From the NCBI GenBank assembly GCA_030734395.1, contig JAUZTG010000041.1, forward strand, positions 1,054,001 through 1,118,000: 64,000 nt of DNA. Direction: 5' to 3'. A model generated the notes under the pieces. That model did not search any database, had not been told where the DNA came from, and was given only the letters and a program-made list of their open reading frames with translations. The translations under genes were made by a program, and so were the position numbers. Position 1 is the stretch's first letter. Each line of letters begins with the position of its first letter. This document shows, in pieces, positions 1 through 12,104 of the stretch. Origin of the DNA: Sarocladium kiliense. Taxonomy: Eukaryota; Ascomycota; Sordariomycetes; Hypocreales; Sarocladiaceae.

Positions 1-578
1 CTCGAGGGCCACCGCAGGACGGCTCTCCTGACTTCCTCTATGCCGAGGACGAGTTTGCCGGCATGAAAGAGGCAATTGACAGCTTTGTTAACTCTGGTAG
101 TCTGAATCTATCAAGAGGAGACGGCTTCGTATTTGGCATCTTGAAAAGGGGGAATGACGGAGTGCAAGTTGACGTAGAGCGTTGCTACGAGCTCACCAAA
201 TTATGCCACCCGTTTCCGTGCGTCTTTCATCGCGCCTTCGATCCTATCGCTGCTACCTCGAACTGGTCAGCGGGCCTGTCAGCACTCGAAACTGCAGGAT
301 TCCGTGGGCTACTGACATCTGGAGGTCTCGGCAACATGGGTGACAACCTTCCTCGACTCGGCGAGATCGCGGACAAGGCTAGGCAAAAGATCGAACTCGT
401 AGCCGGTGGCGGTCTACGTGCTCAGACATTCGGCCCTGAAGTGGCAGAGCTGCTTGCCCGGCACGAAGATCATGTGTGGCTGCACACCGCGGCTCTGGCT
501 AGAGGTGACGACGGCGAGGCGACCGAACAGGTCGATCCTAAAGAGCTGGGCGCCTTGTTAGCCAAGTTGAAAGCATAA
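1..578 (+). CDS. cutC: CutC-family protein, 3' part only
   Basis: Only the C-terminal ~190 codons are present; the frame is open from base 3 and the start lies upstream of the window. The visible part begins at the family's R-G-x-x-[DG]-x-F-x-Y block (RGPPQDGSPDFLYAEDEF) and continues with the DGFVFGIL and FHRAFD strands, GFRGLLTSGG, and the VAGGGLR strand. These are the beta-strand ends of the CutC TIM barrel. CutC was named for copper homeostasis in bacteria, but its biochemical activity in fungi is not settled. No intron is seen in this part. Identification is secure; function is by family only. Confidence 0.9.
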   Translation, partial: RGPPQDGSPDFLYAEDEFAGMKEAIDSFVNSGSLNLSRGDGFVFGILKRGNDGVQVDVERCYELTKLCHPFPCVFHRAFDPIAATSNWSAGLSALETAGFRGLLTSGGLGNMGDNLPRLGEIADKARQKIELVAGGGLRAQTFGPEVAELLARHEDHVWLHTAALARGDDGEATEQVDPKELGALLAKLKA

Positions 579-1631
579 TCAGAAATCGTAATCCCGGATC
601 ATGGCCTTATTTCTCAGCATGATCTTGGTTTTGGTCATCCGCCGGAAGCCATCGGCATATTGCTCATAATACCCTTGCTGAACCTCTTGGCACTAATCTA
701 ATCCTCTATGCAGTGCCTATAGGTGAGGGTATGGTGGTTGGGCCATGAGTAACGCACCACTCAGTCAACCGCTCAATACTAGGTTGGGCACCTTACTCAA
801 CCATCGCGTCACGGAATCATGCCAAGTAACGCATTAATTAGAGCACATGGTCGCTCACTTCATAGCTAAAAGACGCGTCAGGTTCGAAGGCTGTGCCTCC
901 CCGGCAAGACGTCTGGCATACTCGCCTAGACTTTGCGCATCCCTTTGCCACCTACCTCGCCCCTACCACTCTGAGCCGCTTCAGTGACCTATGGCATGGC
1001 CAGATAAACCCGTCTGCATGGCATATCATTATTCTCCCGCAAGCGCACAAGCCGGTACGCAGCCTTTTATGTATAGCCAAACGAATACAAGATCACGCCG
1101 GCGGCTCGCCATCGCTCAGAACCACGAACGGGCGAACAGTCCGATCTGGCAGGATACCATATCTATTTATAAACCCGATCGTTTCCCTTCCGAAATCACG
1201 GTCAGTGCTCTCGCTCCTCGCAGACAACCCTAGTAGCCGACCTGTGTGACTTGGTCTGGAATGACACCCTTGCGAACCATACCTACCATAGCGTCCAGGT
1301 ACATGTGCGATACTACCCTGTGACACGGCGGTAACATGGCCGAGTTATCTACCTTGTTACTAAGCGCCAGGTTCTACGCTGCCCGCATCGACACTGTGAC
1401 AGGTCCGAAAGCCTTGCTTGGGATTGGCCTAGCAGCAGTGCCGCGGTACCCCCTGGGCCCGTCGGCACACCCCGTCCGAGCAAGCGAATATGCTCTACCT
1501 GAGTCCTCTAGTTGGGCTGTATACCCTTCGTCTATATTATGTGATAAGAGCCAGAAGAGCACATGCGTGACAGCAAGCTCAGTGCCTGTCACACAAGGAC
1601 CACTGACATAACATCAGGCCACATTGACGTA
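579..1631. other. intergenic stretch without recognisable gene
   Basis: About 1 kb downstream of the CutC-like gene. Short open frames occur on both strands, but none reads like a known protein and none has convincing splice partners. No repeat or structured RNA was recognised. Confidence 0.5.
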
Positions 1632-2894
1632 CTACTGGCGGAATTCCAGCCGCTCCCCTGTGTTCCTACGCTTCTGGGTGTGATACTTCTTGAACCACTC
1701 AATGCGCTCCTGCCTATTCTCTGGCCTTCCGAGCCCCTGAGCTTCAAGTTCAGCAAGCTTGGCGTCGCTCATGAAGTAGATGAAATCCGGACCAAATAAT
1801 GCCATCTCTGCCTGTACGCCTTTCATTGGAGGCTTGTGTGTCTCGACTTTCGCGTTTCGGCCTTTGAGCCTTCGGCCGCAGTGACTTCTTCTCTTGTGTT
1901 TTCGCTCATCAGGCGTGCGATGTTGAATGAAACCCCGCACGCAACTTGGAAATTACTTGCAACGCCGAATTCAATCAGGCTCACCTTTTCAGGCAGACTG
2001 TGCAGTGCAGCGTGTGGTGAGCCGACCTCCTCAGCCCACCTAGCGAGTCTCTGTTATAGCAGCACTTTCGCGTGCCGAGGTTGTCATATGCGCACCGGTT
2101 CGGGCAGTACTTCTCGGGGTATTCACCAGCGTCAGAACTCAAGGAGAGTGGTCAACAGAGTTCCGTGAGTAGCCCACGGCAGCGAACTGCAAGATCAGCG
2201 GCGATTTGAGAGAAGACTTGATTTCCGAATAATTGCAGTAGGGAGTCTGGAACTTGAAGCTGGCAGACGTTCAGAATGTGAAGCTGATGCCTTGAGATCA
2301 CCAACCCGGCCTACCACGTGTTCATAGCCGTCTGGTGAGAAGTCGTGAGAGTGGTTGTGTTGTCTTGTTAACGTAGATGTTGGTTGCCATCGTAAGCTTC
2401 TGTGTCCCTGACATAATGATGTTCTTTCCCCCGCAACATTGTATCGGCCACGGAGAGGGCGTAGGGCTGGTCATTACTATACGAGGGTTTCGTTGCTACC
2501 TGTTGCTGCTTTCTGATGCGACACTGTGTACGTGTCTGAACGGTCCCGATTTAGCCCATTGGTCAGGACGTTGAGCTTCTACTCGGGAATAATCTTCTAA
2601 CCACTGATTCCGTTCAGACACAAACTTCGGCAAGGAAAACGACATTCTTTTGCCTGCAATGTCCGTATGAACTGTGATTCCGCTGAACTCTTCTCTTGAC
2701 CGCATACCGCGGTCTACCCCCTCTTGGATCCGAGGGTGCATCTCAGGGAGTAGAGGGGCAACGAAATCAAGTCGTTCTACAGAATGAGGATATGTTCTTG
2801 CTGAAATGCATGATTTTATCACCAAGCGGACGAAAGCTTTGCTGACCCTGAGCTCGCTTGAGTGAATAATGAGAGGGGAATCACGAACTGGTTC
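1632..2894 (-). other. unresolved coding-like region (Cys-rich), possible gene or relic
   Basis: Four successive minus-strand pieces read like protein but I could not join them into one model. They are 2894-2496 (about 130 codons, with LDFVAPLLPEMHPRIQ), 2466-2368 (YALSVADTMLRGKEHHYV), 2151-1981 (Cys/His-rich, with YCPNRC, KCC and LHCTVC) and 1940-1632 (basic, ending in IEWFKKYHTQKRRN). The Cys-rich and basic pieces could be joined by a ~40 nt intron (donor GTGAGC, acceptor CCAAG), which is short for this genome. No clean start codon is visible. It may be an intron-rich gene of unknown family, or a decayed gene. I recognise no domain. Confidence 0.3.
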
Positions 2895-3477
2895 TTATAG
2901 CACCATAGTCTCACTAGCCAAAGAGAATGGGTCATTGGACCTTTGAAAGACAAATGGGGAGTCAAATGATTAGAGCCCCATCTGGTCAAGGCCTTACTGC
3001 ATGAGAGTAATGAGTATTGCTCGGTATAGCTAAGCTAGAGGGTCAAATACAGCTGGCATTTCTTTTGTATAACCCTTAGAGCGGACCTATAATGCCTCTT
3101 TGCCCGTCTGCTTTCACAGGACTAACCTTGAGAAGTTGAAGAGACCCCATCATTCTTTAACTTGCTCTCCATGTATCAAATGTACTTAGGGATAGGGAAG
3201 GAAGGGTATCTAGTATATGGCAAGAACCCTCTCTAAATCTGACCGTGTCCCACCCCGCTGCTTCATCATGTTACTATTGTTGTGACGGGATGCGTGTGTC
3301 AAGTGCTGGATCCCCATGATGTTGCTATGAGGGAGACTTACTTCCAGTTTGCCTTTCCTTATAAGTGTCCAACTCGATAGGCATCTCCTCGCTCCCCTAT
3401 AACATCTGCAGATGCCTGATGCATCCGTTGAAGCAATACATCGCCGTCAACTACATACATCCCTGTCACAGCGAGCG
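2895..3477. other. intergenic stretch
   Basis: Nearly 600 bases between the unresolved region and the end of the next gene. There are no supported open frames and no repeat or RNA gene was recognised. Confidence 0.5.
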
Positions 3478-5190
3478 TTACTTGCGGAGCACGGAGCTGG
3501 ACATTTCGGAGCCCCCAAGATCTCCATCCTGAACCTTCACTGGGGATTGAAGAGATGTTGAAGTACTTGTTGGTCGGCTTTCTTGATCACGTGCCGCTGT
3601 GGTAGTAGTCGGCAGATCGTTTGCAATAATGGCTTCCCTTGTGGGCCGAGGCATTTGGAATCGCCGCCTGAGCCCGGCTGAATTGCCGTTGGAATGTTCA
3701 GGTGCGTTGTTCCAATTGGCCCAGTGTTCTCGAAGGTTGTCAGACGTAGCCGAGGATCCTCGGGCATAGGTTGAAGTATGGGAAGAAGGCGGCGGCAGAC
3801 GACACTGCGGTGCCTGTCTGGACCCTGTGGCGCTCGTTCGTCTTGACCAAAGATCGTCCCTGGCCTCATACCTGGGAGCAAGGGCTCTTGCGGCCAAGCG
3901 CTGCGCTTTTCTCTTCACATCTTCGGGTATGTTCACATGGCTCTTAACTGTATCTGATGTACCAGATGAACCAGATTCAGAGCCGATGCCATGTCTGTCT
4001 GCCCCCTCAGGCGAACTCAACATATCAGGGGTGAATTCGCGACGACTCCAACCAGTTTGCCCAGATGATCTAAAATAGTCTTGTGCGGCCGATGGGTAGA
4101 ACGAGCTTGCACTAGGTAGAGGATGTATGAAGCCGTAGCCTGAAGGCTGTGAAGGTTGTGGCCGGTGTGACCAAGGCGACGCATCGGGCGACCTTCGGTC
4201 AGCGACAGCGGTAGGGCCGTAATGCATACGAGGTCGACTCTTAGCGGGCTGAATCAACACGATGTCGTCAATAGATGGCCGTCTTCCTTCACGATAAGAA
4301 TCATCCCCGGTGGGTGCACTTGGCGTCGAGCCTTTGTCTTTGTGCTCAACAACTTCCAGCGTCGTGGGTGTAGGAAGTGGAAGCATATTGCCTTGGGAGA
4401 TTGTGCCCCTCTCCTCGTCAGGGGGGCTCAATATGCTGTTGAATAAGCTGATTTGTCGTGCCACTTCATCATTGACAACGTCTCGTTGTCGCATCCGCTC
4501 CGAGATTCGAACCCATATAGCCACAAGCACACTATACATGATGACCAAAACGGCTAGTTGCCGCATACCAAGTTCACGCCAAACACTCCGGCTTTGGCGA
4601 TGTATTGTAAGACTGTTGACGGCAAAGGTCGGCATGCGGGCTACCAGCCTGTCCATTTGCTGGTCGACATCCATGTTAGGGGGTGGAGGGAGGGAAGCGG
4701 ACATTGCCTTTTCGCAATCCTCAGAGACTGGCATATCAGCCTGAGGTCAGGTGTCAGTAGTTGAGGGATCTACCAAAGGCTCATGCAGGGGCCCTACCTC
4801 GCGTTCCCAACACTGCTCGACAAAGTCCTTGAGGGCGGTCCATCGAGCCAGCTCTAGAGCCTCCTCAGTCATGCCTTGGCCTGCGAACGCAGGGACAAGC
4901 GCTGCAAGACCAAGCACGAACCCGGCAAATGTTGCCGTAGCTCCAAGGACAGCAATACGATTGTGACACAGCCATGGCCACACTTTCTTTCTGGCGAAAG
5001 CAATAATGAGGATTCCTGATATGTGCTTGGGCAGAATTGAAGACGTGGAGGCAGACTGCGATCGTTCTGCTGCTGTTGCTGCTCGCTGAGAAACTGCCAG
5101 AGTCTCAAGTGCGGGGCTCGTGATTGTCGTAGTCAGGGTCGTGGATGGGTGAGGAGCGCGATTGCTCCTCTCAGCCTCTTGTTCGGCCAT
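3478..5190 (-). CDS. fungal multi-pass membrane protein, unknown function
   Basis: Two exons, 5190-4798 and 4740-3478, with a 57-nt intron (GTAGGG donor, CTGAC branch sites, CTCAG acceptor). The product is about 551 residues. Exon 1 codes for a Ser/Thr-rich N-terminus and hydrophobic segments around residues 55-105 (HISGILIIAFARKK, then ATATFAGFVLGLAALVPAFAG). It is followed by a W-x2-L-K-D-F-x3-C stretch. Exon 2 adds another membrane span (MRQLAVLVIMYSVLVAIWV). After that comes a long Ser/Pro/Arg-rich tail that is probably disordered and cytosolic. I do not recognise a catalytic motif. The splice keeps the frame exactly, so the model is good; the function is unknown. Confidence 0.75.
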
Positions 5191-5868
5191 CTAAGCATTG
5201 CTGTCCGGCCGAGAGAAGCTCAAGATAAGGGCAGAGCGGCACCCTTTCTCTGCGAGAGACAAGGGCTAGAGCATCATGCTTCACTTGTCGAAAGGCGGAG
5301 TTGACAAGAAATCCACCTGCATTTTGAATGCGGCTATGTCGAATTACATTCGGGTTGATGGGACAGAAGGCTGACCAACGTCCACAAAGTGCATTGGCAT
5401 TGGCATCACCTTGGCTGCATTAGTCTCTGCGGCTGTGCATTGTACGATCGCACATCACTTGCAAGGAGTTGAGGACATGAGAGGCACTCCTCTACATGGA
5501 TTGGACGAAACTATGGATGAGAAGCTCGAGAATTGATGAAAGCGACGAAATGAGGGATTAGGACAAAAGTATCGGTCAGACTTCCCCTCCTCGTTCGCAT
5601 GAGTCTTATGGGCAGAGATCATCAAGCATTCGTGGCGCTTTGGAGCAACCGCCAAGAAGCTGGATTGCAGTTTGTTCGAGAGGCGCAGCAAAGGCATGGC
5701 GTTGACATGCAACTACTCAGCCTGACGGTAGTGAAGCAATGATGTTGGAAGCTTTTTGTGGTCACACGGTATGCGTTTCGTCGATAACCTATTGAATCAC
5801 CAAATCTTCTAAACATTACATCGTTCATCATTGATATACTATCGACAGTATCAACCCTGCCTATCAAG
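5191..5868. other. intergenic stretch
   Basis: Contains the upstream region of the membrane-protein gene and the downstream region of the LVIVD-repeat gene, both on the minus strand. No supported gene, repeat or RNA was seen. Confidence 0.5.
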
Positions 5869-7655
5869 TTACACGGCCGTCGGGGTCGGCAGGCAGGCAC
5901 AAGCACTGCTAGCACGGGCGACAGCATCACCAGCGCAGTTCTTGACAGCATGCGACGGGAGAGCAGCCGTATCGCGGATAGGAGCAGCGAGGAAGTCCTT
6001 GCAGAAGGCCTGAGACTCCTCCAGACGGCCCTTGATGCTCTCAGCGCGGAATGAGCGAAGACAGTTATCGGCGTTGCAGGTGCGAGGCTTAGGGCACTTG
6101 GTGTCAGTGAGCTTGACGACCCAGGCACCGCGCTCAATGGTGTTGATGAAGACGTAGCCGGACTTGAAGTAGGCGTAAGAGCTCCAGGTCCCGAGGAACT
6201 CGATCTCACCGCCGCCCTCGAGCTGGTCGTCCTCAGGGTAGACGTCGAAGAAGGCGGCCTCGCAGACCTTGGAGCCTGTGGGGTCCTTGGGGATGCTTGA
6301 GGCGTCGAAGACACGAAGACCGGCGCCGTAGTTGGATTGGTAGATCATGTTGTTGATAACGTACTGGTTGTGGTCGATGGCCCTGGTCTTGGACGTGAAA
6401 GTACCAGTTTGCTTCGGCTTCTCGAGGTCGCGGATGTCCCAGATGAAGGTGACAGGGAAGCCACCCGCAGCAGGGCCGGCGCCATAGATCTCATCGAGCT
6501 CGTCGTCCATGACAAGGAACTCCTGGTTGTTGGCGTCAAGAACCCAGCCCTGGTGAGTGTATGACGCTCCCTCGTAGGAGGTACGAGAGATAATGTTAGT
6601 GACGTTGGCCTTGTTGGTAACGTCGTAGATGGTGAGTGAATCCTCGTTGTAGCCGTAGCAGATATCACGGCCCTGGTAGCGCTTGTCGGGACCGCGGTAG
6701 ACCATGCACTGAGCATCGTGCACATAGCCATCACCGGCCGCACAGCCCAGAGAAACTGGGTTGCTAGGGTCAGTGAGGTCGAAGAAGTTAAGACCAGCAG
6801 CACAGATAGGGTCAGTGCGAGGCTGGGCGCCAACAGCGACACCGTAGTTGAGCTCCTCGTTCACAACCACGTTGTGGGCACGGCCGAGAGGGAGAAGGGC
6901 CTTGAAGTGGCTTGTGAGATCCTTGGCACGATCAAAGGTGACGGGGCTCGCCGGGTCGATGTCGAGCAGCTTCTCCATGTCGAAGATCTGGATGCCGTGA
7001 TCACGGGCCTCGGAGCCGATGATCATGTAGTTCTTGTAAGATCGAATCTCACGCCATTGAGAAGGCAGAGAGTATTCGGGGAGACGGCCGAGGTAGGTCA
7101 TCTTGCCGTCAGAGCCGATCTCGACGAAGGCAGTGCCGTCGTACTGGCCGATGGCGACGAACTCACGACCATCATCGGAGGTCCAACCCCAGGACGAGGA
7201 GCCCTCACCTCCAGGGCTACCAAGGGCGGCATGGCTGAGGAAGTGGTAGAGATCGATCTGTGAGAGTTAGTCGCGCTCCGGTGTAGGAAGATAGAAGAGC
7301 CAGCTTACGTTCTCGCACTTGAAGGTGTTGTGGCTGTCGCCGGGGATAGCCTCAGCCCAGCCGTTGATGCAAGGAGTATAGCCCAGCTCAGGGTACTGCT
7401 CGCTATCGAAAATGCCAGCAGCCTTGGCCGCTTCCCACTCAGCCTAGAGTCATGTCAATACAAAATGAAACATTATAACAGGCGAACAACAATATCTGGT
7501 TGGAATCTCACCTTCTTGCGGGCCATGATGCTCTCGTGCACCTTGCCACTGTCGTAGAGCCTGGCAGCCTTTTCTTCATTGACAGGCATCTCCTTGGCGC
7601 TGGCTACGGTAGCCAGGAGGGCCAATGACCCCAGAATGGGAGAGGTGCGAACCAT
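5869..7655 (-). CDS. secreted LVIVD-repeat (beta-propeller-like) protein
   Basis: Three exons: 7655-7512, 7443-7309 and 7257-5869. The introns of 68 and 51 nt have GTGAGA and GTAAGC donors and CTCTAG and CTCACAG acceptors. The product is about 555 residues. Residues 1-20 form a signal peptide (MVRTSPILGSLALLATVASA). The body has repeated segments of the type YMIIGSEARDHGIQIFDM, LNFFDLTDPSNPVSLG and VTFIWDIRDLEKPKQTG. These match the LVIVD repeat, in which a name/place phrase recurs once per blade of a propeller. Conserved Cys pairs near the C-terminus (CPKPRTCNADNC) fit an extracellular protein. The family is common in fungi and bacteria but its biochemical role is not established; an export or surface role is inferred. 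Confidence 0.85.
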
Positions 7656-9179
7656 GATTGGATGTCTCGTCGCGATGCGATTCTTTGGCAGATGGCTTCA
7701 CAGGAGGACTTCAGTCTAGACAGCGGTAGAGACTGACTGGCATCGTGGACAGGGAGGGAGCCATGGAGAGCTTTATGTACACTGAGGCCATCATTGGGCA
7801 AGGATCATCGACCTGCCTCTTCTTGGTAGTCATGGGCCATGCTGTATAATTTGATGCAAGGTCCCTTTGCGACGGGTTCGCTTCTTAGCTCGAGACGATC
7901 CGGATTAGTTCCTCCGATCGATCGTGCAGTGCTTGGCTTCCAGACTATTAGGATGAAAGAGGCGGCTTCTTTTTCCAGGTGACCGTATTCCAAGACCTTC
8001 CAGAGCTTGAAAAGGAAGTTGGAAGACTCGCAGCGGGGCTCTCATAGCAGCCACACATGGGGTATGAGGTTACAGTACATGTACAGATGTCCCCGAAGTT
8101 CGTCTATGCTCACGGTAACTGGGGCAATGCCTCAGTCGATGTAACCGCACTCTTGCCAGCATGGTTTATAAATCAGTAGAAAACGACCGACGAGTCAAGC
8201 TTGAGCTCTCTGTGTTATCCCTCACTTACCTGGGTAGTATTTCGCCCTAGGTCGCGTGAGTGCCCTAGGCCCCTAGCTGTTCCCGCGCTTGGACCATTAT
8301 ACAAAGAAGCCATGCATATGGAGCAGCAACTTCGGGCAGGTTATCCTTTAACCTTATCATCACTTCCCCTGTCCATCCGGGTGACCCAACCGGCAAATGG
8401 GTTAGCGCAATATCGCGTCGACAATGCACCTCCCTCTTTCGGTTCCTCTACCCGCCTGCTACCCTCAGCTCTCAGCAGGCCAAGCATTGCGAATTTTGTC
8501 TAGAACCTTGGAAGCTGGCTTTGATCACGCTATGTTGTGGTTGTGTTGTGGTTGCCCTTGGTCTGCTCTGGCTGCCGGGTACGAGCGAAGCGACGGGAGC
8601 AGCCCCATACCGAATGCCGAGGTTCCATCCATACAGGACAGGCACCGACCAGGTTCAGGGACGTGGAGGTGCATGGGAAAGTAGCAGATGAGGAGCTTGT
8701 AACCGCTTTCCCTGGTGTCCCCGTTCTCGTCGCCTTCGCTCACGCGAACTTCATCGATGGATTGCGAGGGGGTTCCAAAACAAACATGGCCCTAGATGAA
8801 GCCCAAGAGGATCCCAAACTGCCTGAGAGCGAGCAACGAGATGTTTAGGAAGCCCCCTGCGCAACATTGAGGCATGTACATTGTCAATCTCATGGTTTAT
8901 GCTTCAAGACCTGCACCCTGCTCTCACAGAGGTATTGGGACGTAGGGTAGGTGAAGTAGCGTCCGACCAAAGGACGCAATCCTCAGTGAGTTGTTACACT
9001 TGCTGCTGCTGTCGCACCCAGAATGGATACAGACATGTCCTTATGTACAATACTAAAATTGAGAATTGATGAACAGATTGTTCAGGGGTGTACAGTATGC
9101 GGAGGATGAAACTTGTCGAACATAGAGGACGCCAATCTTCATCGAGGTATTCTCGCCGACTCCAAAGAAAGCATCAAAT
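7656..9179. other. intergenic stretch, promoter side of the LVIVD gene
   Basis: About 1.5 kb. A TATA-like stretch (tataaat) lies at about 8166. Short open frames on both strands have no recognisable protein character or splice partners. No repeats or RNA genes were recognised. Confidence 0.45.
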
Positions 9180-9419
9180 TCAATGAGCAATAACGCGCCC
9201 GTCCCCATCGCCTCCAGTTCCAAAAGCCCATTTCAGGAAGAAGCGTCCCGTCTTGCGCCATTTGGGATGTTTGTGGACTCGATCATCGCCGTAGGCAAAC
9301 CGTCGCAGCTGCGCCAGCTCCTTTCCTTCTTTCTTCTTCTGTTTCAGTGCCTTCTTCTCCGCCCTGGCCTTTTTCTTGTCAGCTCTCTTTTGCTGCTTGT
9401 CATTCATGGGTTGTTCCAT
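9180..9419 (-). CDS. small lysine-rich protein, hypothetical
   Basis: A 79-codon frame starting at ATG 9419 (MEQPMNDKQQKRADKKK). The first half is a highly charged Lys/Glu/Ala helix, likely coiled or nuclear-targeted. The second half is compact (RRFAYGDDRVHKHPKWRKTG, then FFLKWAFGTGG). The frame stays open to about 9599, so an upstream ATG or a spliced first exon cannot be excluded. No known domain was recognised. It is included because residue composition and pattern look coding, unlike neighbouring random frames. Confidence 0.35.
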   Translation of the reverse strand: MEQPMNDKQQKRADKKKARAEKKALKQKKKEGKELAQLRRFAYGDDRVHKHPKWRKTGRFFLKWAFGTGGDGDGRVIAH

Positions 9420-10060
9420 GGTTGATGAAAGTCCATATAAGTCGTGATTCTGGGTAGAGTGAGCATGGTAGGGATGCAGTGCTTGCTTTGTTTGAACCAC
9501 ATACCTATGCTTCAGGGTGCGGGTGATATCCGTCTCGAGAAGCATCCAAACAACTCGGTTTGACGGGAGCATCATTTTATCTATATGTTGGTTCGACAAT
9601 TGTGACGTCGCTCATTTTGTCATAAAGATGCAGAGTGCCGTGCTGTGCCGCCTCGTCCCGTGATGGAAGCCAAGCGCATCGCCACCACATTGATGTTACC
9701 CAACACGCTTCTACTGGTGATGATGATCCCATGCCTGTCTTCAATTCGATCACCTGATCCGAAACGTAACCAAAAGCCACATTTTTCATGATACTCTGGG
9801 GAACATAGTTCTGTCATTGCCCGTGTCGTGTAATCAAGCGCCAGACCGAGCGGGAGTGATCAGGCGTGTTAAGCGATGCACCGCTAAAACTGATGACTAA
9901 CTGAACTGGCCCAGCAAATCGGCTGCAGCCGAAGGCGGATGACCTCACACACGCCATGTCGATAAGCGTGCGACCACTGTACAGGACATCGATCTGATGG
10001 TATGATATACGACAGCATGCCCTGCTATCGAGTAGACACACATGCGTGTTGCTCCGAAAG
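9420..10060. other. intergenic stretch upstream of the Zn2Cys6 regulator
   Basis: Promoter-length region in front of the plus-strand regulator. A minus-strand frame starting at ATG 9789 reads weakly like protein, but no splice route to the lysine-rich frame was convincing. Confidence 0.4.
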
Positions 10061-12069
10061 ATGCGCAAGTACATGAGCAAGCGACAACGGCCGTGCGACT
10101 TCTGCCGGTCTCGGAAAACCGCATGTCGCATCGACCACTCGCCTCCCTGCCGTGCATGCGCACTCAGTCGCAAGGAGTGCACGTTCCTGCAGGACGCTCC
10201 GCCAAGGAAAAGGCCAGAAGGTCAGGACTCAACAGGTTCTGATCTGTCGACGGCTGGTGAGACGCACTCGCCAGAGGGCACAGGTCTCGGCAATCATGGC
10301 CCGTATATGGACATGTTCTCGAATCAGCTGCATGAGCAGGATGAGACGGTCCAGCAAATGCTCTATCATGACTCGAATGGATTGAGTTCTGGGTTGCACA
10401 TGGATCTGGATATATCTGAATATCCTTTCCTCCCTGCGATGAGCCCTTTCGGCACCCAGGAAGCCCAGGCCACCATCTCTCATAACGAGCCTTTCACCAC
10501 TGGCGGTTCTCCGTTGCAAACGCTTGATCAAATGGAGGATGGCTGCCCTCAGGTCATAGGTCTGAGTAGCGATATGGACCCCTTCCTGCTACATCGCTAT
10601 AGCGCCGACGAATCGGGCTTCTTTCACTTCAAACAGCTCAGCATACAGTCGGTTCAGTCACATCCATACCCAGTACAGTTTCTCACGTCCAGACGATCAC
10701 TCGTCGCCAAGACACGTGAGGATGCTGGTGATACAGAGACTCCCGATGCCCAACTTAGAGGCGAACTTGAAGCAGTAGTATCTGCGCCAACTGGGAGACG
10801 ACTGTTATCTCTTTTCCACACATATATCGAGCCTCAGTATCCTATCTTCTCAACGGAAGCACTGCCAGATCCCGAGTCATCACCTGTTCATTTACTAGCG
10901 GCAGCATACGCTATCGCATTCCCTTTCAGCATGTACGATGACCAACTCTGTATCGATCTCGCGTACGATACACCTCCTTACACCGATCTTTCACGGCTTA
11001 TCAATGTATCACTGCGACCAGACCTACACTCGCCCACCATTAGCGTTGCTCAAACTTTGGTCCTGCTACTTATACGGCCTCTGGCAAACCCTCTTGTAGC
11101 CGAAGCTCCATACAAAGGCTCCTTGGTAGGCTCGCTTGCAGCAGTGGCAGTTACGCTTGGCCTTCATCTTGACGCTAGATCGTGGAACATCCCAACTTGG
11201 CAGATCGCCCTCCGAAGAAGACTATCTTTTGTCATTTATTGCCTTGACAAGTGGATGGCAGCCAGTCTTGGGCGCCCTCGTCAGTTGCGAGATGATGACT
11301 GGATCGTGACCTCTTTGGAGAGTAGTGATCGGGAGGGAACTCAGCTCACGGATTCAGAATGGGACTATCTTGTATACTCTTCTCATGTTACGAGGGTTCT
11401 AGACTCGGCACTTTCGAAACTCTTGTAAGTCACGATACCTTCTTGAGAATGTGCAGAGCTGATCTGCATAGCTCCCTCCGTGCATCCCAAGAGATCGCAA
11501 ATGATCCTCGCTACGCTTTGTCAATCATCGAGCCCCTTCTAGAGTCGCTGTTCTCTGTTTCAAGCAATTTGCCGGAAGCAACCGGTCCACTGGCAACAGT
11601 CCAAACTTTGAGTCATCATTACGTCCGGCTCCTTACTATTCGAGCTGCCTCTAGGCCAGCAGTTCAGCCTACCGCTACACATCGCGGAAACTCGATGGCT
11701 AGCAGTGTGCTTGACCCAAGTGTTGCGGGACTGCTGAGAACCGCGGCATCCGACTTCGTGGAATTCATCAAAACCATCAAGACAGATGCCACGCAGGTCT
11801 TCTGGCCTCCTTGGTGTCCTACAGTCTTCTCAACACTGTGTTTTACCCTTCTATCCGCAGTCGTAACCTCCAACAACGAGAATGAAGCCGCGGAGTGGCT
11901 CGCGTTGCTCCAAACTACTCGTCGAGAATTGCGACTTAAAGCCACGACACTACCTGTCCTCCGTCTAGGGCTGTTACGAATTGATGCGGTATTCTGGCGT
12001 GGTTTGGATAAGGTGCTACGCCTAGAGCCGCACGTACAAGCAGCTATACACGCGACACTCAAGACATGA
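10061..12069 (+). CDS. Zn2Cys6 fungal transcription factor
   Basis: Two exons, 10061-11424 and 11472-12069. The 47-nt intron has a GTAAGT donor, GCTGAT branch and CATAG acceptor. The product is about 653 residues. The DNA-binding cluster is at residues 12-40: C-x2-C-x6-C-x7-C-x2-C-x6-C (RPCDFCRSRKTAC, then PPCRACALSRKEC). A basic N-terminus precedes it. An acidic/Gln-rich linker follows, then a helical middle region of the fungal-specific regulatory domain type (SLVGSLAAVAVTLGLHLDAR, then RRRLSFVIYCLDKWMAASLG). The start is the ATG at 10061, the first in frame after an upstream GTG. The gene is convergent with the D-amino-acid oxidase gene, only 35 bases away. Its targets are unknown. Confidence 0.9.
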
Positions 12070-12104
12070 GCGAAGGTGCTTGGGACTATTTGTTTTGTAT
12101 TAGT

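Noticed and set aside
4490..4530. B-box-like gattcgaaccca on the opposite strand
   Set aside because: It lies inside the membrane-protein coding exon and no A box or stems fit.
5622..6842. Two Ser/Thr-rich minus-strand frames (230 and 165 codons)
   Set aside because: They are shifted-frame shadows of the LVIVD-repeat gene on the same strand.
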